Below are positions 17,721 through 24,398 of a stretch of 64,000 nt of DNA, piece by piece. Every line of letters starts with the position of its first letter. The first letter of the stretch is position 1. Both the position numbers and the translations under genes were made by a program. Source of the DNA: Methylocaldum sp002005105. GTDB lineage: Bacteria; Pseudomonadota; Gammaproteobacteria; Methylococcales; Methylococcaceae. The stretch covers positions 124,001 through 188,000 of the forward strand of contig NZ_CP194902.1 of the NCBI RefSeq assembly GCF_051027545.1. Reading direction: 5' to 3'. The notes beneath the pieces are model-generated. The model was not told the origin of the DNA. It ran no database searches and worked only from the letters and a program-made list of their open reading frames with translations.

Positions 17721-18034
17721 GACCAGTCCAAGCCCTTCAACGCATCATAAGTCAGCAGTCCTTCGCGCCAGAACGCCTGGAACACCCCGGCTTCGGTCCA
17801 CTCGACAAAGCGGCGATGGGCCGAACTGCTGGAGCAAATCCCGGTGGCGTTCAGCGCATTCCACTGACACCCGGTCCGGAGCACAAACAAGATCGCATTC
17901 ATCGCCTGTCGGTCCGGCACCCGCGGGTTATGGCACCCGAGCGGATGCGGTTTACGCGGCGGCAAGAGCGGTTCCATCCGTTCCCACAGCTCATCCGGAA
18001 TGCGCCAGCCATCATCTTTCGTCACCAGTCCCAT
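17612..18034 (-). CDS. IS transposase, first frame (orfA)
   Basis: The 140-residue N-terminal part has the IS5-type start domain (WRIPDELWERMEPLLPP, then AMNAILFVLRTGCQWNAL) and probably the first catalytic Asp in WLAMDGAMTKAP. Its zero frame contains the heptamer A AAA AAA within GGTTCAAAAAAACGG, a classical -1 slippery site, about 20 codons before its own stop. Termination yields the short product and frameshifting yields the full transposase of about 277 residues. The overlap is therefore a normal feature of the element and not a mutation. Confidence 0.88.
   Translation of the reverse strand: MGLVTKDDGWRIPDELWERMEPLLPPRKPHPLGCHNPRVPDRQAMNAILFVLRTGCQWNALNATGICSSSSAHRRFVEWTEAGVFQAFWREGLLTYDALKGLDWSWLAMDGAMTKAPLAGSKKRDRIRPTGANKVRSEAC
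17666..17672 (-). promoter_or_regulatory. Programmed -1 frameshift site A AAA AAA
   Basis: Seven consecutive A residues on the sense strand sit as A-AAA-AAA relative to the orfA frame. Slipping back one base leads exactly into the conserved orfB reading frame. Confidence 0.8.
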
Positions 18035-18092
18035 AAGAGCCCCTCTTGACTCGAAATTTCGGCATTAGAGGTCGCTCATCACGCTTTTGTTC

Positions 18093-18108
18093 CTACTGGG
18101 ATAGGCTC
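18093..18108. repeat. IS terminal inverted repeat, right
   Basis: Perfect complement of 17198-17213. The last base (18108) also serves as the third base of the stop codon of the neighbouring gene. Confidence 0.92.
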
Positions 18109-18308
18109 TAATTCTCCTTTTTAGCCTGTGAAAAACATTCTTCTCGCCATAAACAACCATGCTGATCGCAGGCAGCATCGCGAGCCGTACCGAAGCAGTC
18201 GAAGTTTCCTTCGACAATCTGGATCTTTCGGATCAGATCCCGCTTGTTCATGCGGCCTGGAACCAAGCCCATACGTTTGGCGATCTCCCGAACTTCATCG
18301 ACACGCAT
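18108..18308 (-). CDS. Small SAP/Rho-N-like protein with four conserved cysteines (copy B)
   Basis: The 66-residue protein has a SAP-like N-terminus (VDEVREIAKRMGLVPG, then NKRDLIRKIQIVEGN) and the cysteine module CF-x7-C-x4-C-x-WR-x-E-C (residues about 38-58), shared with copy A at 16895. A strong ribosome-binding site GGAGGAGG precedes the ATG by 6-7 nt. The IS element inserted in its TAG stop: T and A come from the target duplication and G from the IS end. Removing the IS and one TAA also gives TAG, so the protein length is unchanged. Similar short proteins are usually annotated as SAP domain-containing; the function is unknown. Confidence 0.85.
   Translation of the reverse strand: MRVDEVREIAKRMGLVPGRMNKRDLIRKIQIVEGNFDCFGTARDAACDQHGCLWREECFSQAKKEN
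18109..18111. repeat. Target-site duplication, right copy (TAA)
   Basis: Second copy of the 3-bp duplication flanking the IS element; see 17195-17197. Confidence 0.85.
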
Positions 18309-18339
18309 AACGAACCTCCTCCGGAAATCGATTAATTCT

Positions 18340-18368
18340 GAGATACGAAGTTGATGATTGCATTACAA
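18340..18368 (-). promoter_or_regulatory. Possible promoter of the SAP-like gene copy B
   Basis: On the minus strand TTGTAA (18363-18368), a 17-bp spacer and TATCTC (18340-18345) sit about 30 bp upstream of the ATG at 18308. The -10 is only fair. Confidence 0.4.
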
Positions 18369-18408
18369 GGACCAAACCAGCCTTAAGGAAATCCAGCCAT
18401 CAAGCGTC

Positions 18409-19410
18409 TCAGGACTTTTCAAGCAACATGCGTGCCGCAAAATCGGCCGCCCCGATCAACCCAGTGTGAAAATTCAAGGCAACACGGACCGGGACAGCGC
18501 AGAGAAACTCGGAAAGCCGGCCTTTAGCACAAAAACCTTGCATGAAATGGCCGTCCTGTAGTGCGGGCAGAATCTTTGGCGCAATGCCGCCGCCGACCAG
18601 CACGCCGCCGGTAGCGAAACACCTCAAGGCCAAGTTGCCGGCCTCCGCACCAAAAATGCGCGCGAACAGGGCCAGAGTTCCCCGACACAGCGCATCTCCC
18701 CGATGCAAGGCATGCGTGGTGATTTCCCGTGCGGGGTCCTCCGCCTTCTTTATCGCGCCGGCCAATTCGGGCGATTCGGGCGCATAGTTTATGTCGCGTA
18801 GATACTCGTAGACATTGACGATTCCCGGTCCGGACAAGATCCGTTCATAACTCACGTGCCCTCCGAACTTGTTTCGAAGATATACAAGCAAGCCGTCTTC
18901 CATGGTGTTGTTGGGCGCAAAGTCCCCATGCCCGCCTTCGGTTGCCAATGCACGATAGAGATGACCATCCCAGTACAATACCGCCTGGCCGAGCCCGGTA
19001 CCGGCTGCGATGACCGCCCGGTTGCCGGTTGCGGGCACTGCACGGGGATTCAGCTCGACCCACTCGTCGGGCCGCAGCCAGAGCAAACCTAAGGCCATGG
19101 CCTGAAGGTCGTTCAGCAATTTCACCTTGGAGATGCCCAGCAGGGGCATCAGGCGCCTCTCGTCAATCAACCAGGGTAGATTGGTCGTTTGGCAGCGGCC
19201 GTCGACGACGGGGCCCGCGACTCCGAAGCAAGCGGCGTCCAGCGGTTCGCTCTGATCCCTCAAGAAATCTTTAACAATGTCCTCGAACGAGCCATATCCC
19301 GCACTCGGATAGGTCTCCTCCCTCAATATTGATGCGGGCAGTCCTTCCAGCCCCCCGTCGTACAAAGCCAGGATCGTTTTCGTTCCACCCACGTCGCCCG
19401 CTAGTAGCAT
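18409..19410 (-). CDS. glk: Glucokinase
   Basis: The 333-residue ROK/Glk-type hexokinase begins MLLAGDVGGTKTILALYD with the phosphate-binding GDVGGTKT at residues 5-12. It also has CFGVAGPVVDGRC, LLNDLQAMA with the catalytic Asp, IAAGTGLGQA and TEGGHGDFAP, all proteobacterial Glk hallmarks, with a C-terminal GGVLVGGGIAPK segment. It phosphorylates glucose with ATP. It follows the DUF411 gene by 28 nt and may be co-transcribed with it and yjbQ, although no functional link is evident. Confidence 0.94.
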   Translation of the reverse strand: MLLAGDVGGTKTILALYDGGLEGLPASILREETYPSAGYGSFEDIVKDFLRDQSEPLDAACFGVAGPVVDGRCQTTNLPWLIDERRLMPLLGISKVKLLNDLQAMALGLLWLRPDEWVELNPRAVPATGNRAVIAAGTGLGQAVLYWDGHLYRALATEGGHGDFAPNNTMEDGLLVYLRNKFGGHVSYERILSGPGIVNVYEYLRDINYAPESPELAGAIKKAEDPAREITTHALHRGDALCRGTLALFARIFGAEAGNLALRCFATGGVLVGGGIAPKILPALQDGHFMQGFCAKGRLSEFLCAVPVRVALNFHTGLIGAADFAARMLLEKS

Positions 19411-19438
19411 GACGGCCCTCCCTGTCTCTTAGGAGAGA

Positions 19439-19921
19439 TCAATAAAATCGGTATTCCTGAAACGTGCTCACCCTCCCCTTCTTGTCGAAGAGCAGCACGG
19501 CGAACGGATCCTTTTTCCCGCCCATTTCCATTCCAGGCGTACCCGCAGGCATGCCGGGAACGGCTAATCCCGCCGCCTCGGGCTTGGCTTGCAACAGCTT
19601 CTGGACATCCGCAGCGGGAACATGGCCTTCGACTACGTAACCGTTGACCAGCGCGGTATGGCAGGATTGCAAATTCTCCGGCACTCCCAGTTCTTTCTTG
19701 ATCCTGTCCATATCGTTGGATTTGATATCGCGCACGGTAAAGCCATGTTTTTTCATGTGCTCCAGCCATTTTCCACAGCAGCCGCAAGTAGGGCTGCGAT
19801 AAACGGTCATTTCCACCGGGTTCTCGAGGACCGGTACGCCTTTGTCCCATACGCTCTCTTCAGCACGGATCGAAAACGGCGACAGAACTACCGTTAGTAG
19901 CATCAAACGCAAAAATTTCAT
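19439..19921 (-). CDS. DUF411 family periplasmic metal-binding protein
   Basis: The 160-residue protein has a signal peptide (about 1-20, ending SIRA) and a thioredoxin-like DUF411 domain with SPTCGCCGKWLEHMKKHGF, where the Cys residues lie in a C-x-C-C arrangement. A conserved SCHTALVNGYVVEGHVPAADV segment and a Met-rich VPGMPAGTPGMEMGG segment follow. Members occur with copper-resistance genes, so periplasmic copper or other metal handling is likely by family association. No copper gene lies next to it here; it sits 14 nt after a YjbQ gene and before glk. Confidence 0.9.
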   Translation of the reverse strand: MKFLRLMLLTVVLSPFSIRAEESVWDKGVPVLENPVEMTVYRSPTCGCCGKWLEHMKKHGFTVRDIKSNDMDRIKKELGVPENLQSCHTALVNGYVVEGHVPAADVQKLLQAKPEAAGLAVPGMPAGTPGMEMGGKKDPFAVLLFDKKGRVSTFQEYRFY

Positions 19922-19935
19922 TGATCACTCCAGGT

Positions 19936-20361
19936 TTAAAACGTTTCCCCGTTCAAAGTGGCGACCACCGAGCGCGACCCTGCAAGATCACGGTGCTCGC
20001 CCAAATAGATGCCCTGCCAGGTGCCTAACAGCAATCGCCCGTCGCCGACCGGAACGGTTACGCTGGAGCCCATCAGACAGGATTTGATGTGGGCCGGCAT
20101 ATCGTCCTCCCCCTCCAAGGTATGGGTGTAATGAGCCGAGCCGTCGGGCGCCAGACTTCTCAGGTGAGTTTCCAGGTCGCGCCGCACGCTCGGGTCGGCG
20201 TTTTCATTGAGAACCAACGATGCGGAGGTATGCTGAATGAAAAAATGAGCGATACCGATGCGGAATTTCCTCAATTCAGGCAAAAGCCCCAGCAATTCTT
20301 CGGTGATTAGGTGAAAACCGCGCGCTCGCGGTTTTAACGCGATTCGTTTTTGTAGCCACAT
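19936..20361 (-). CDS. yjbQ: YjbQ/UPF0047 family protein
   Basis: The 141-residue single-domain protein carries the family motifs FFIQHTSASLVLNENADP (with the conserved His) and YTHTLEGEDDMPAHIKS, then LGTWQGIYLGEHRD. Escherichia coli YjbQ has weak thiamine-phosphate synthase activity, but the physiological role of the family is unknown. Length and motifs are complete. The region just upstream on its strand is the unusual hairpin array at 20404-20587, which may form its 5' leader if transcription runs through from tupC. Confidence 0.92.
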   Translation of the reverse strand: MWLQKRIALKPRARGFHLITEELLGLLPELRKFRIGIAHFFIQHTSASLVLNENADPSVRRDLETHLRSLAPDGSAHYTHTLEGEDDMPAHIKSCLMGSSVTVPVGDGRLLLGTWQGIYLGEHRDLAGSRSVVATLNGETF

Positions 20362-20403
20362 TTTGGCGTATCGGATTATCTGCTTTATGAATTTTATTAA
20401 TCA

Positions 20404-20587
20404 GGCCCGTAAATACCCTCCTGGTATTTCGGGCCGCCGCCCAGGCCGGTACAAGCCCGGCCTGGGCTCACGCGGCTTGTCGCCGCGCCGGGGCATCCCT
20501 GCCCCGGATTAACCCGGCCTATATTTATAGGCCGGGTTAATAATTATGGTTTCACCATAGCCAATCCGTCATACGGCGTAAATACGC
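20404..20587. repeat. Array of back-to-back stem-loops
   Basis: Six stem-loops lie almost without spacers: 20404-20435 (GGCCCG plus AAATACC stems), 20439-20467 (GCCCAGGCCGG, 11 bp), 20471-20487 (CGCGGC), 20488-20507 (CCGGGGCA), 20509-20540 (TTAACCCGGCCTA) and 20545-20559 (TATGGT). Two weaker ones follow at 20566-20576 and 20576-20587. Linkers are 0-4 nt between the first six. Each is self-complementary, yet the arms differ from hairpin to hairpin, so this is not a tandem repeat. No T-run follows on the minus strand. It lies between the tupC stop and the yjbQ start; the function is unknown. Confidence 0.85.
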
Positions 20588-20639
20588 GTTTTCCTGACTT
20601 GATTAAAACGTCGAGAACACTGCGGCGGACTCCGAACGG

Positions 20640-21629
20640 TCAAAACACTTTCACCGCCGTGGCTTTAAAACTGACCCAAACTTCCTTCCCCAGTTCCAAA
20701 CCGAGGCTTTGCAGCGATTCGAGTGTAATCCGGGCGTTAAGTTTCTCGCCGATATCAATGGTAATCCTCGCCCGCCCCGCCTCTTCCGCGATCATGATGA
20801 TACGGCCGCGAAACGAATTACGGAGACTGGAATTCAGAGGTTCCGGGGAGAGCACGATCTCCTCGGGATCGACGGAGAGATGCGATCCCTGATCCAGCGC
20901 ACGCGGCACCTGTATCGCCAGCTTGCCGGTGTCGAACACGCCGTTTCGTAGCGCTCCGCGAAACAAATTGACGAGCGGCGCCCCGACCGATCTTCCGGCG
21001 AAAAGGCTGATGGACTCGTCGGCGAGCGCGATACCCTGCACCTGCTCATGGGTGCTGAACACCACCGTGTTCCCACTTTGCCGCGCATAATTCGAGAGCA
21101 CCTGCTCGACCAAGCGCACATTACTTTGATCGAGATACGTAAATGGCTCGTCGAACAACAGCACTTCGGGTGCCGGAGCCAGCGCTCTCGCCAAGGCAAC
21201 CCTCTGTTTCTCGCCTCCGGAAAGCGCCCTGACGGATCGCTTTTCGAATCCGGCAAGTCCCACTCGCTCCATTGCATCCATTGCCCTGCGGTGCCGCTGT
21301 TCCTTTCCGATACCGCGCAGCCTCAGTCCCAACTCCACGTTATCCATCACGCTACCCTGAAGCAGATAAGGACTTTGGGCCACCAACCCAACGCGGCGCC
21401 GAAGTGCCAGAACGTCCTCTCGCCTGACCGGCTGACCGAAAAAATACATTTCGCCGGCATCCGGATGAATCAGAAAAGCGAGCAGCTCGAGAAGCGTGCT
21501 CTTACCGGCGCCGTTCGGACCGATCAGCGCCGTAATCCGGCCGGCGGAGATCGCCAGATGATCGATGGTCAACGCCGGCTTATCGCCATAAGCAAAAACC
21601 ACGTGCTCCAGCCAATACGCTCGCTTCAA
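20640..21629 (-). CDS. tupC: ABC transporter ATP-binding protein, tungstate/molybdate type
   Basis: The protein has a complete ABC domain: Walker A GPNGAGKST, Q-loop VGLVAQSPYLLQ, signature ALSGGEKQRVALARAL, Walker B VLLFDEPFTYLD and the H-loop FSTHEQ. A C-terminal TOBE/Mop-like oxyanion-binding domain (about 270-330, SLRNSFRGRIIMIAEEAGRA) follows. With the permease next to it this fits a TupBC tungstate importer. Two TTG starts are possible. I chose 21629, which overlaps the permease stop as TTGA and has GGAG 6-7 nt upstream; 21662 would add 11 residues. No substrate-binding protein gene is in the window. Confidence 0.85.
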   Translation of the reverse strand: MKRAYWLEHVVFAYGDKPALTIDHLAISAGRITALIGPNGAGKSTLLELLAFLIHPDAGEMYFFGQPVRREDVLALRRRVGLVAQSPYLLQGSVMDNVELGLRLRGIGKEQRHRRAMDAMERVGLAGFEKRSVRALSGGEKQRVALARALAPAPEVLLFDEPFTYLDQSNVRLVEQVLSNYARQSGNTVVFSTHEQVQGIALADESISLFAGRSVGAPLVNLFRGALRNGVFDTGKLAIQVPRALDQGSHLSVDPEEIVLSPEPLNSSLRNSFRGRIIMIAEEAGRARITIDIGEKLNARITLESLQSLGLELGKEVWVSFKATAVKVF

Positions 21630-22318
21630 CCGGCACTCCGGTCCGCAGATTGCAGTAGCCAATTCACCGAAAACGCGACCAGCAGCAACATCATGCCCAA
21701 AGCCAAACCGAGCTCGAACTCGCCTTTACTCGTCTCCAGCGCGATGGCGGTCGTCATGGTACGGGTAAGCCCCTGGATGTTCCCGCCCAACATCATCGCC
21801 GTTCCCACTTCTCCGATGGCTCGCCCGAAACCGGCCGCAACCGCCACCAACAGGGCCAAGCGGGTTTCCGACAATACCAGCCCGAACTGCTGCGCCGGGC
21901 TGGCGCCTAAAGAGCGCAACGTAGGCAGCAGACGCGGATCGGCGGATTCGACGGCGGTCATCGCAAGATTCATGATGAGCGGAAAAATCAGCACCGCCTC
22001 GCCTATGATGACGGCCGTCGGGGTGTACAAAAGAGCGAACTCGCCCAACGGCCCGCGACGGCTGAACAACCCGTAAAAAATCAGGCCGATCATAACCGTC
22101 GGCATCGCCATCAAGGCGTTCAAGCTCCGCCGCAGGAGCCGCTTTCCCTTAAATTCAATAGATGCGGACCAGACGCCGGCCGGAACCGCGAGAAGCGCTG
22201 CGCAAACGGTTGCGGTAAGCGAGATCTCGAGCGATGTCCAGACGATTCGGTAAACCTCGGGATCGAACTGAAAGATTAGACGGAGCGCGGCAAAAAAAGA
22301 ATCGACAAAGTAGTCCAT
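21626..22318 (-). CDS. tupB: ABC transporter permease, tungstate type
   Basis: The permease of about 230 residues has five to six hydrophobic helices and the cytoplasmic coupling segment with TLRSLGASPAQQFGLVLSETR and RAIGEVGTAMMLGGNIQG, matching TupB-type permeases. The ATG at 22318 (MDYFVDSFFAALRLIFQF) fits the family start; the frame is open to 22420, but that part is not hydrophobic and has no homologous look. Its stop overlaps the TTG start proposed for tupC. The ribosome-binding site is weak. The binding protein TupA would have to come from another locus. Confidence 0.85.
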   Translation of the reverse strand: MDYFVDSFFAALRLIFQFDPEVYRIVWTSLEISLTATVCAALLAVPAGVWSASIEFKGKRLLRRSLNALMAMPTVMIGLIFYGLFSRRGPLGEFALLYTPTAVIIGEAVLIFPLIMNLAMTAVESADPRLLPTLRSLGASPAQQFGLVLSETRLALLVAVAAGFGRAIGEVGTAMMLGGNIQGLTRTMTTAIALETSKGEFELGLALGMMLLLVAFSVNWLLQSADRSAG

Positions 22319-22498
22319 GAAGGAATAACAGGAGCGGCAGGACCGAATTTTGCGAAAACACGAAAGAACAAGCAAGTTTTCCGGTCGCTCTGTTCTCGCG
22401 CTCAAAAAATCGACCTGCACGATTCAATCTTCGCTGACGGCCCGTGCTGGCTGACGATACAATAGAATCATTTCTCATTTGGACGTATTCCATCCATC

Positions 22499-24244
22499 AT
22501 GCGCACTAGCCAATTTCCGCTCAACACCATCAAAGAAACCCCGGCCGATGCCGAAATCGTCAGCCATAAGCTGATGCTGCGCGCCGGTCTGATCCGCAAG
22601 CTAGCCGCCGGTCTTTATACGTGGCTCCCTCTGGGGCTGCGCGTACTCCGCAAGGTGGAAAACATAGTCCGCGAGGAAATGGATCGCAGCGGCGCTTTGG
22701 AAGTGCTCATGCCGGCGGTGCAACCCGCGGAGCTCTGGCAGGAATCGGGGCGCTGGGATGTGTTCGGCCCGGAACTCTGCCGATTCAAGGATCGCCACGA
22801 GCGCGATTTCTGCCTAGGTCCCACTCACGAGGAAATCATCACCGATCTGGTCCGCAGCGAAATCAAAAGCTACAAGCAGTTGCCGGTCAACTTTTACCAG
22901 ATTCAAACGAAATTCCGGGACGAGATCCGCCCGCGGTTCGGCGTCATGCGGGCTCGCGAATTCCTGATGAAGGATGCCTACTCTTTCCATCTCGACAAGG
23001 ACTCCTTGCAGGAAACCTACGACCGGATGTACGAGACTTACTCCCGTATCTTCGAACGGCTGGGACTGCGATTCCGTGCGGTGCTGGCCGATACCGGCGC
23101 TATCGGCGGGAGCATGTCCCATGAGTTTCACGTGCTGGCCGATTCCGGCGAGGATGCCATCGCCTTTTCCGACCGGAGCGATTATGCCGCCAATATCGAG
23201 ATGGCCGAAGCTATCGCTCCCGCCGAAGCGCGTGCGCCTGCGAGCCGTCCCATGGAGAAGATCGCTACCCCTGGCAAGACCAGTATTGCCGAGGTAGCGG
23301 AATTCCTGAACGTCCCTGCTGAAAAAATCGTCAAGGCCATCGCCGTGATGATCGGCAAGCGCGACCTCGATAGGGAGTGGGAAGAGTTTTGCCTGTTACT
23401 GCTGCGGGGCGATCATGAGCTCAACGAAGTGAAGGCCGGAAAGATCCTCGGCAGTTTCCGCTTTGCCACCGACGATGAAATCGAGCAGCACATGGGCTCT
23501 CGGGCGGGCTACATCGGCCCGGTCCAAATGCCCGGCGCGAAAGGAGCCATAAACGTCATCGCCGATCGCCCCGTTCCGGCCATGAGCGATTTCGTCTGCG
23601 GCGCCAACGAGAAGGGGTTCCATCTGATCGGCGTCAACTGGGACCGAGACCAACCGGCGCCCCGACATGTCCACGACCTCCGCAAGGTGACGGAAGGCGA
23701 TCCTAGCCCGGACGGCAAAGGAAATCTCCGCATCGCACGCGGCATCGAAGTCGGGCATGTCTTCCAGCTCGGCACCAAATACAGCGAAGCGATGCAGGCC
23801 ACGGTGCTCAACGAAGAAGGAAAAAACCAGGCGCTGATCATGGGCTGCTACGGCATAGGCGTGTCACGCGTGGTCGCCGCCGCCATCGAGCAGAACCACG
23901 ACGAACGGGGAATCGTCTGGCCCGAAGCGCTCGCACCGTTCCAGGTCGCTCTCGCGCCGATCAACATGCACACATCGGAACGGCTGCAGGAGATCGCCGA
24001 GCATCTGTACCGCTCTCTTCGGAACGAAGGGATCGAAGTCTTGTTCGACGACCGAAAGGCTCGTCCCGGCGTCATGTTCGCCGACTTGGAACTGATCGGC
24101 ATTCCGCATCGGGTGGTCGTCAGCGAGCGTCTGCTCGAATCGAATCAGGCCGAATACAAGGGGAGACGGGATGCCGAAGCGATTCAAATTCCGCTGGAGG
24201 AAGTCGTGCCGTTCATTCGGGCGCGGCTAAACGGCATCGGTTAG
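22499..24244 (+). CDS. proS: Prolyl-tRNA synthetase
   Basis: The 581-residue class II synthetase is of the bacterial type. Motif 1 lies near LPLGLRVLRKVENIVREEMD, motif 2 at PTHEEIITDL plus FRDEIRPRFGVMRAREF, and motif 3 at MGCYGIGVSRVVAA. The insertion of about 180 residues between motifs 2 and 3 is the INS (YbaK-like) editing domain that hydrolyses Ala-tRNA(Pro). An anticodon-binding domain completes it (ALAPINMHTSERLQEIAE to the end). A TACAAT -10 at 22458-22463 lies upstream. It is divergent from tupBC. Confidence 0.98.
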   Translation: MRTSQFPLNTIKETPADAEIVSHKLMLRAGLIRKLAAGLYTWLPLGLRVLRKVENIVREEMDRSGALEVLMPAVQPAELWQESGRWDVFGPELCRFKDRHERDFCLGPTHEEIITDLVRSEIKSYKQLPVNFYQIQTKFRDEIRPRFGVMRAREFLMKDAYSFHLDKDSLQETYDRMYETYSRIFERLGLRFRAVLADTGAIGGSMSHEFHVLADSGEDAIAFSDRSDYAANIEMAEAIAPAEARAPASRPMEKIATPGKTSIAEVAEFLNVPAEKIVKAIAVMIGKRDLDREWEEFCLLLLRGDHELNEVKAGKILGSFRFATDDEIEQHMGSRAGYIGPVQMPGAKGAINVIADRPVPAMSDFVCGANEKGFHLIGVNWDRDQPAPRHVHDLRKVTEGDPSPDGKGNLRIARGIEVGHVFQLGTKYSEAMQATVLNEEGKNQALIMGCYGIGVSRVVAAAIEQNHDERGIVWPEALAPFQVALAPINMHTSERLQEIAEHLYRSLRNEGIEVLFDDRKARPGVMFADLELIGIPHRVVVSERLLESNQAEYKGRRDAEAIQIPLEEVVPFIRARLNGIG

Positions 24245-24249
24245 CCGCA

Positions 24250-24278
24250 GCCCGGCGTCCAGTTGCGGGATGCCGGGC
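24250..24278 (+). terminator. Hairpin after proS
   Basis: GCCCGGC pairs with GCCGGGC, with a further TCC/GGA inside, 6 nt after the proS stop. No T-run follows. A second hairpin, TTGCGCG-7 nt-CGCGCAA at 24293-24313, lies just downstream, so the two may act together. Confidence 0.5.
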
Positions 24279-24292
24279 CGTCCGTCCACAAT

Positions 24293-24313
24293 TTGCGCGG
24301 TTTGATCGCGCAA
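24293..24313 (+). terminator. Second hairpin in the proS-dapC spacer
   Basis: A 7-bp perfect stem TTGCGCG/CGCGCAA ends two bases before the -35 box of the dapC promoter. It could insulate that promoter from proS read-through. Confidence 0.4.
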
Positions 24314-24314
24314 G

Positions 24315-24343
24315 TTGGAACCGCCCTCGTATGCCCTTATACT
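24315..24343 (+). promoter_or_regulatory. dapC promoter (sigma70 type)
   Basis: TTGGAA (24315-24320), a 17-bp spacer and TATACT (24338-24343) predict a start near 24350. A hairpin CCGCTT-TTT-AAGCGG (24350-24364) would then form the very 5' end of the transcript. Confidence 0.7.
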
Positions 24344-24398
24344 ATGGCCCCGCTTTTTAAGCGGTAAGGCGCTGAACTATGGAACCGAACCGTCCGGC

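Larger units (their letters stand above)
17198..18108 (-). mobile_element. Intact IS5-family insertion sequence, 911 bp
   Basis: The element is bounded by perfect 16-bp terminal inverted repeats (GAGCCTATCCCAGTAG at 17198-17213 and its complement at 18093-18108) and flanked by a TAA target duplication. It carries two overlapping frames joined by a -1 frameshift signal, together encoding a DDE transposase. Size, ends, duplication length and the split transposase fit the IS427/IS1031 branch of the IS5 family. Perfect repeats and duplication indicate recent insertion. It lies exactly at the stop codon of the gene at 18108-18308, between two paralogous small genes. Confidence 0.95.

Noticed and set aside
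17202..18034. Transposase as a frameshifted pseudogene
   Set aside because: The frames join exactly at A AAA AAA in the right phase, both halves keep the catalytic motifs, and the ends are perfect, so this is programmed frameshifting.
20404..20587. Molybdenum or tungsten cofactor riboswitch near the tupBC genes
   Set aside because: Such riboswitches precede the genes they control, whereas this array follows tupC and lies before an unrelated gene. The layout of many independent hairpins does not match my memory of that motif.
20404..20587. CRISPR array
   Set aside because: The hairpins do not share a repeat sequence, have no unique spacers of constant length, and no cas gene is present.
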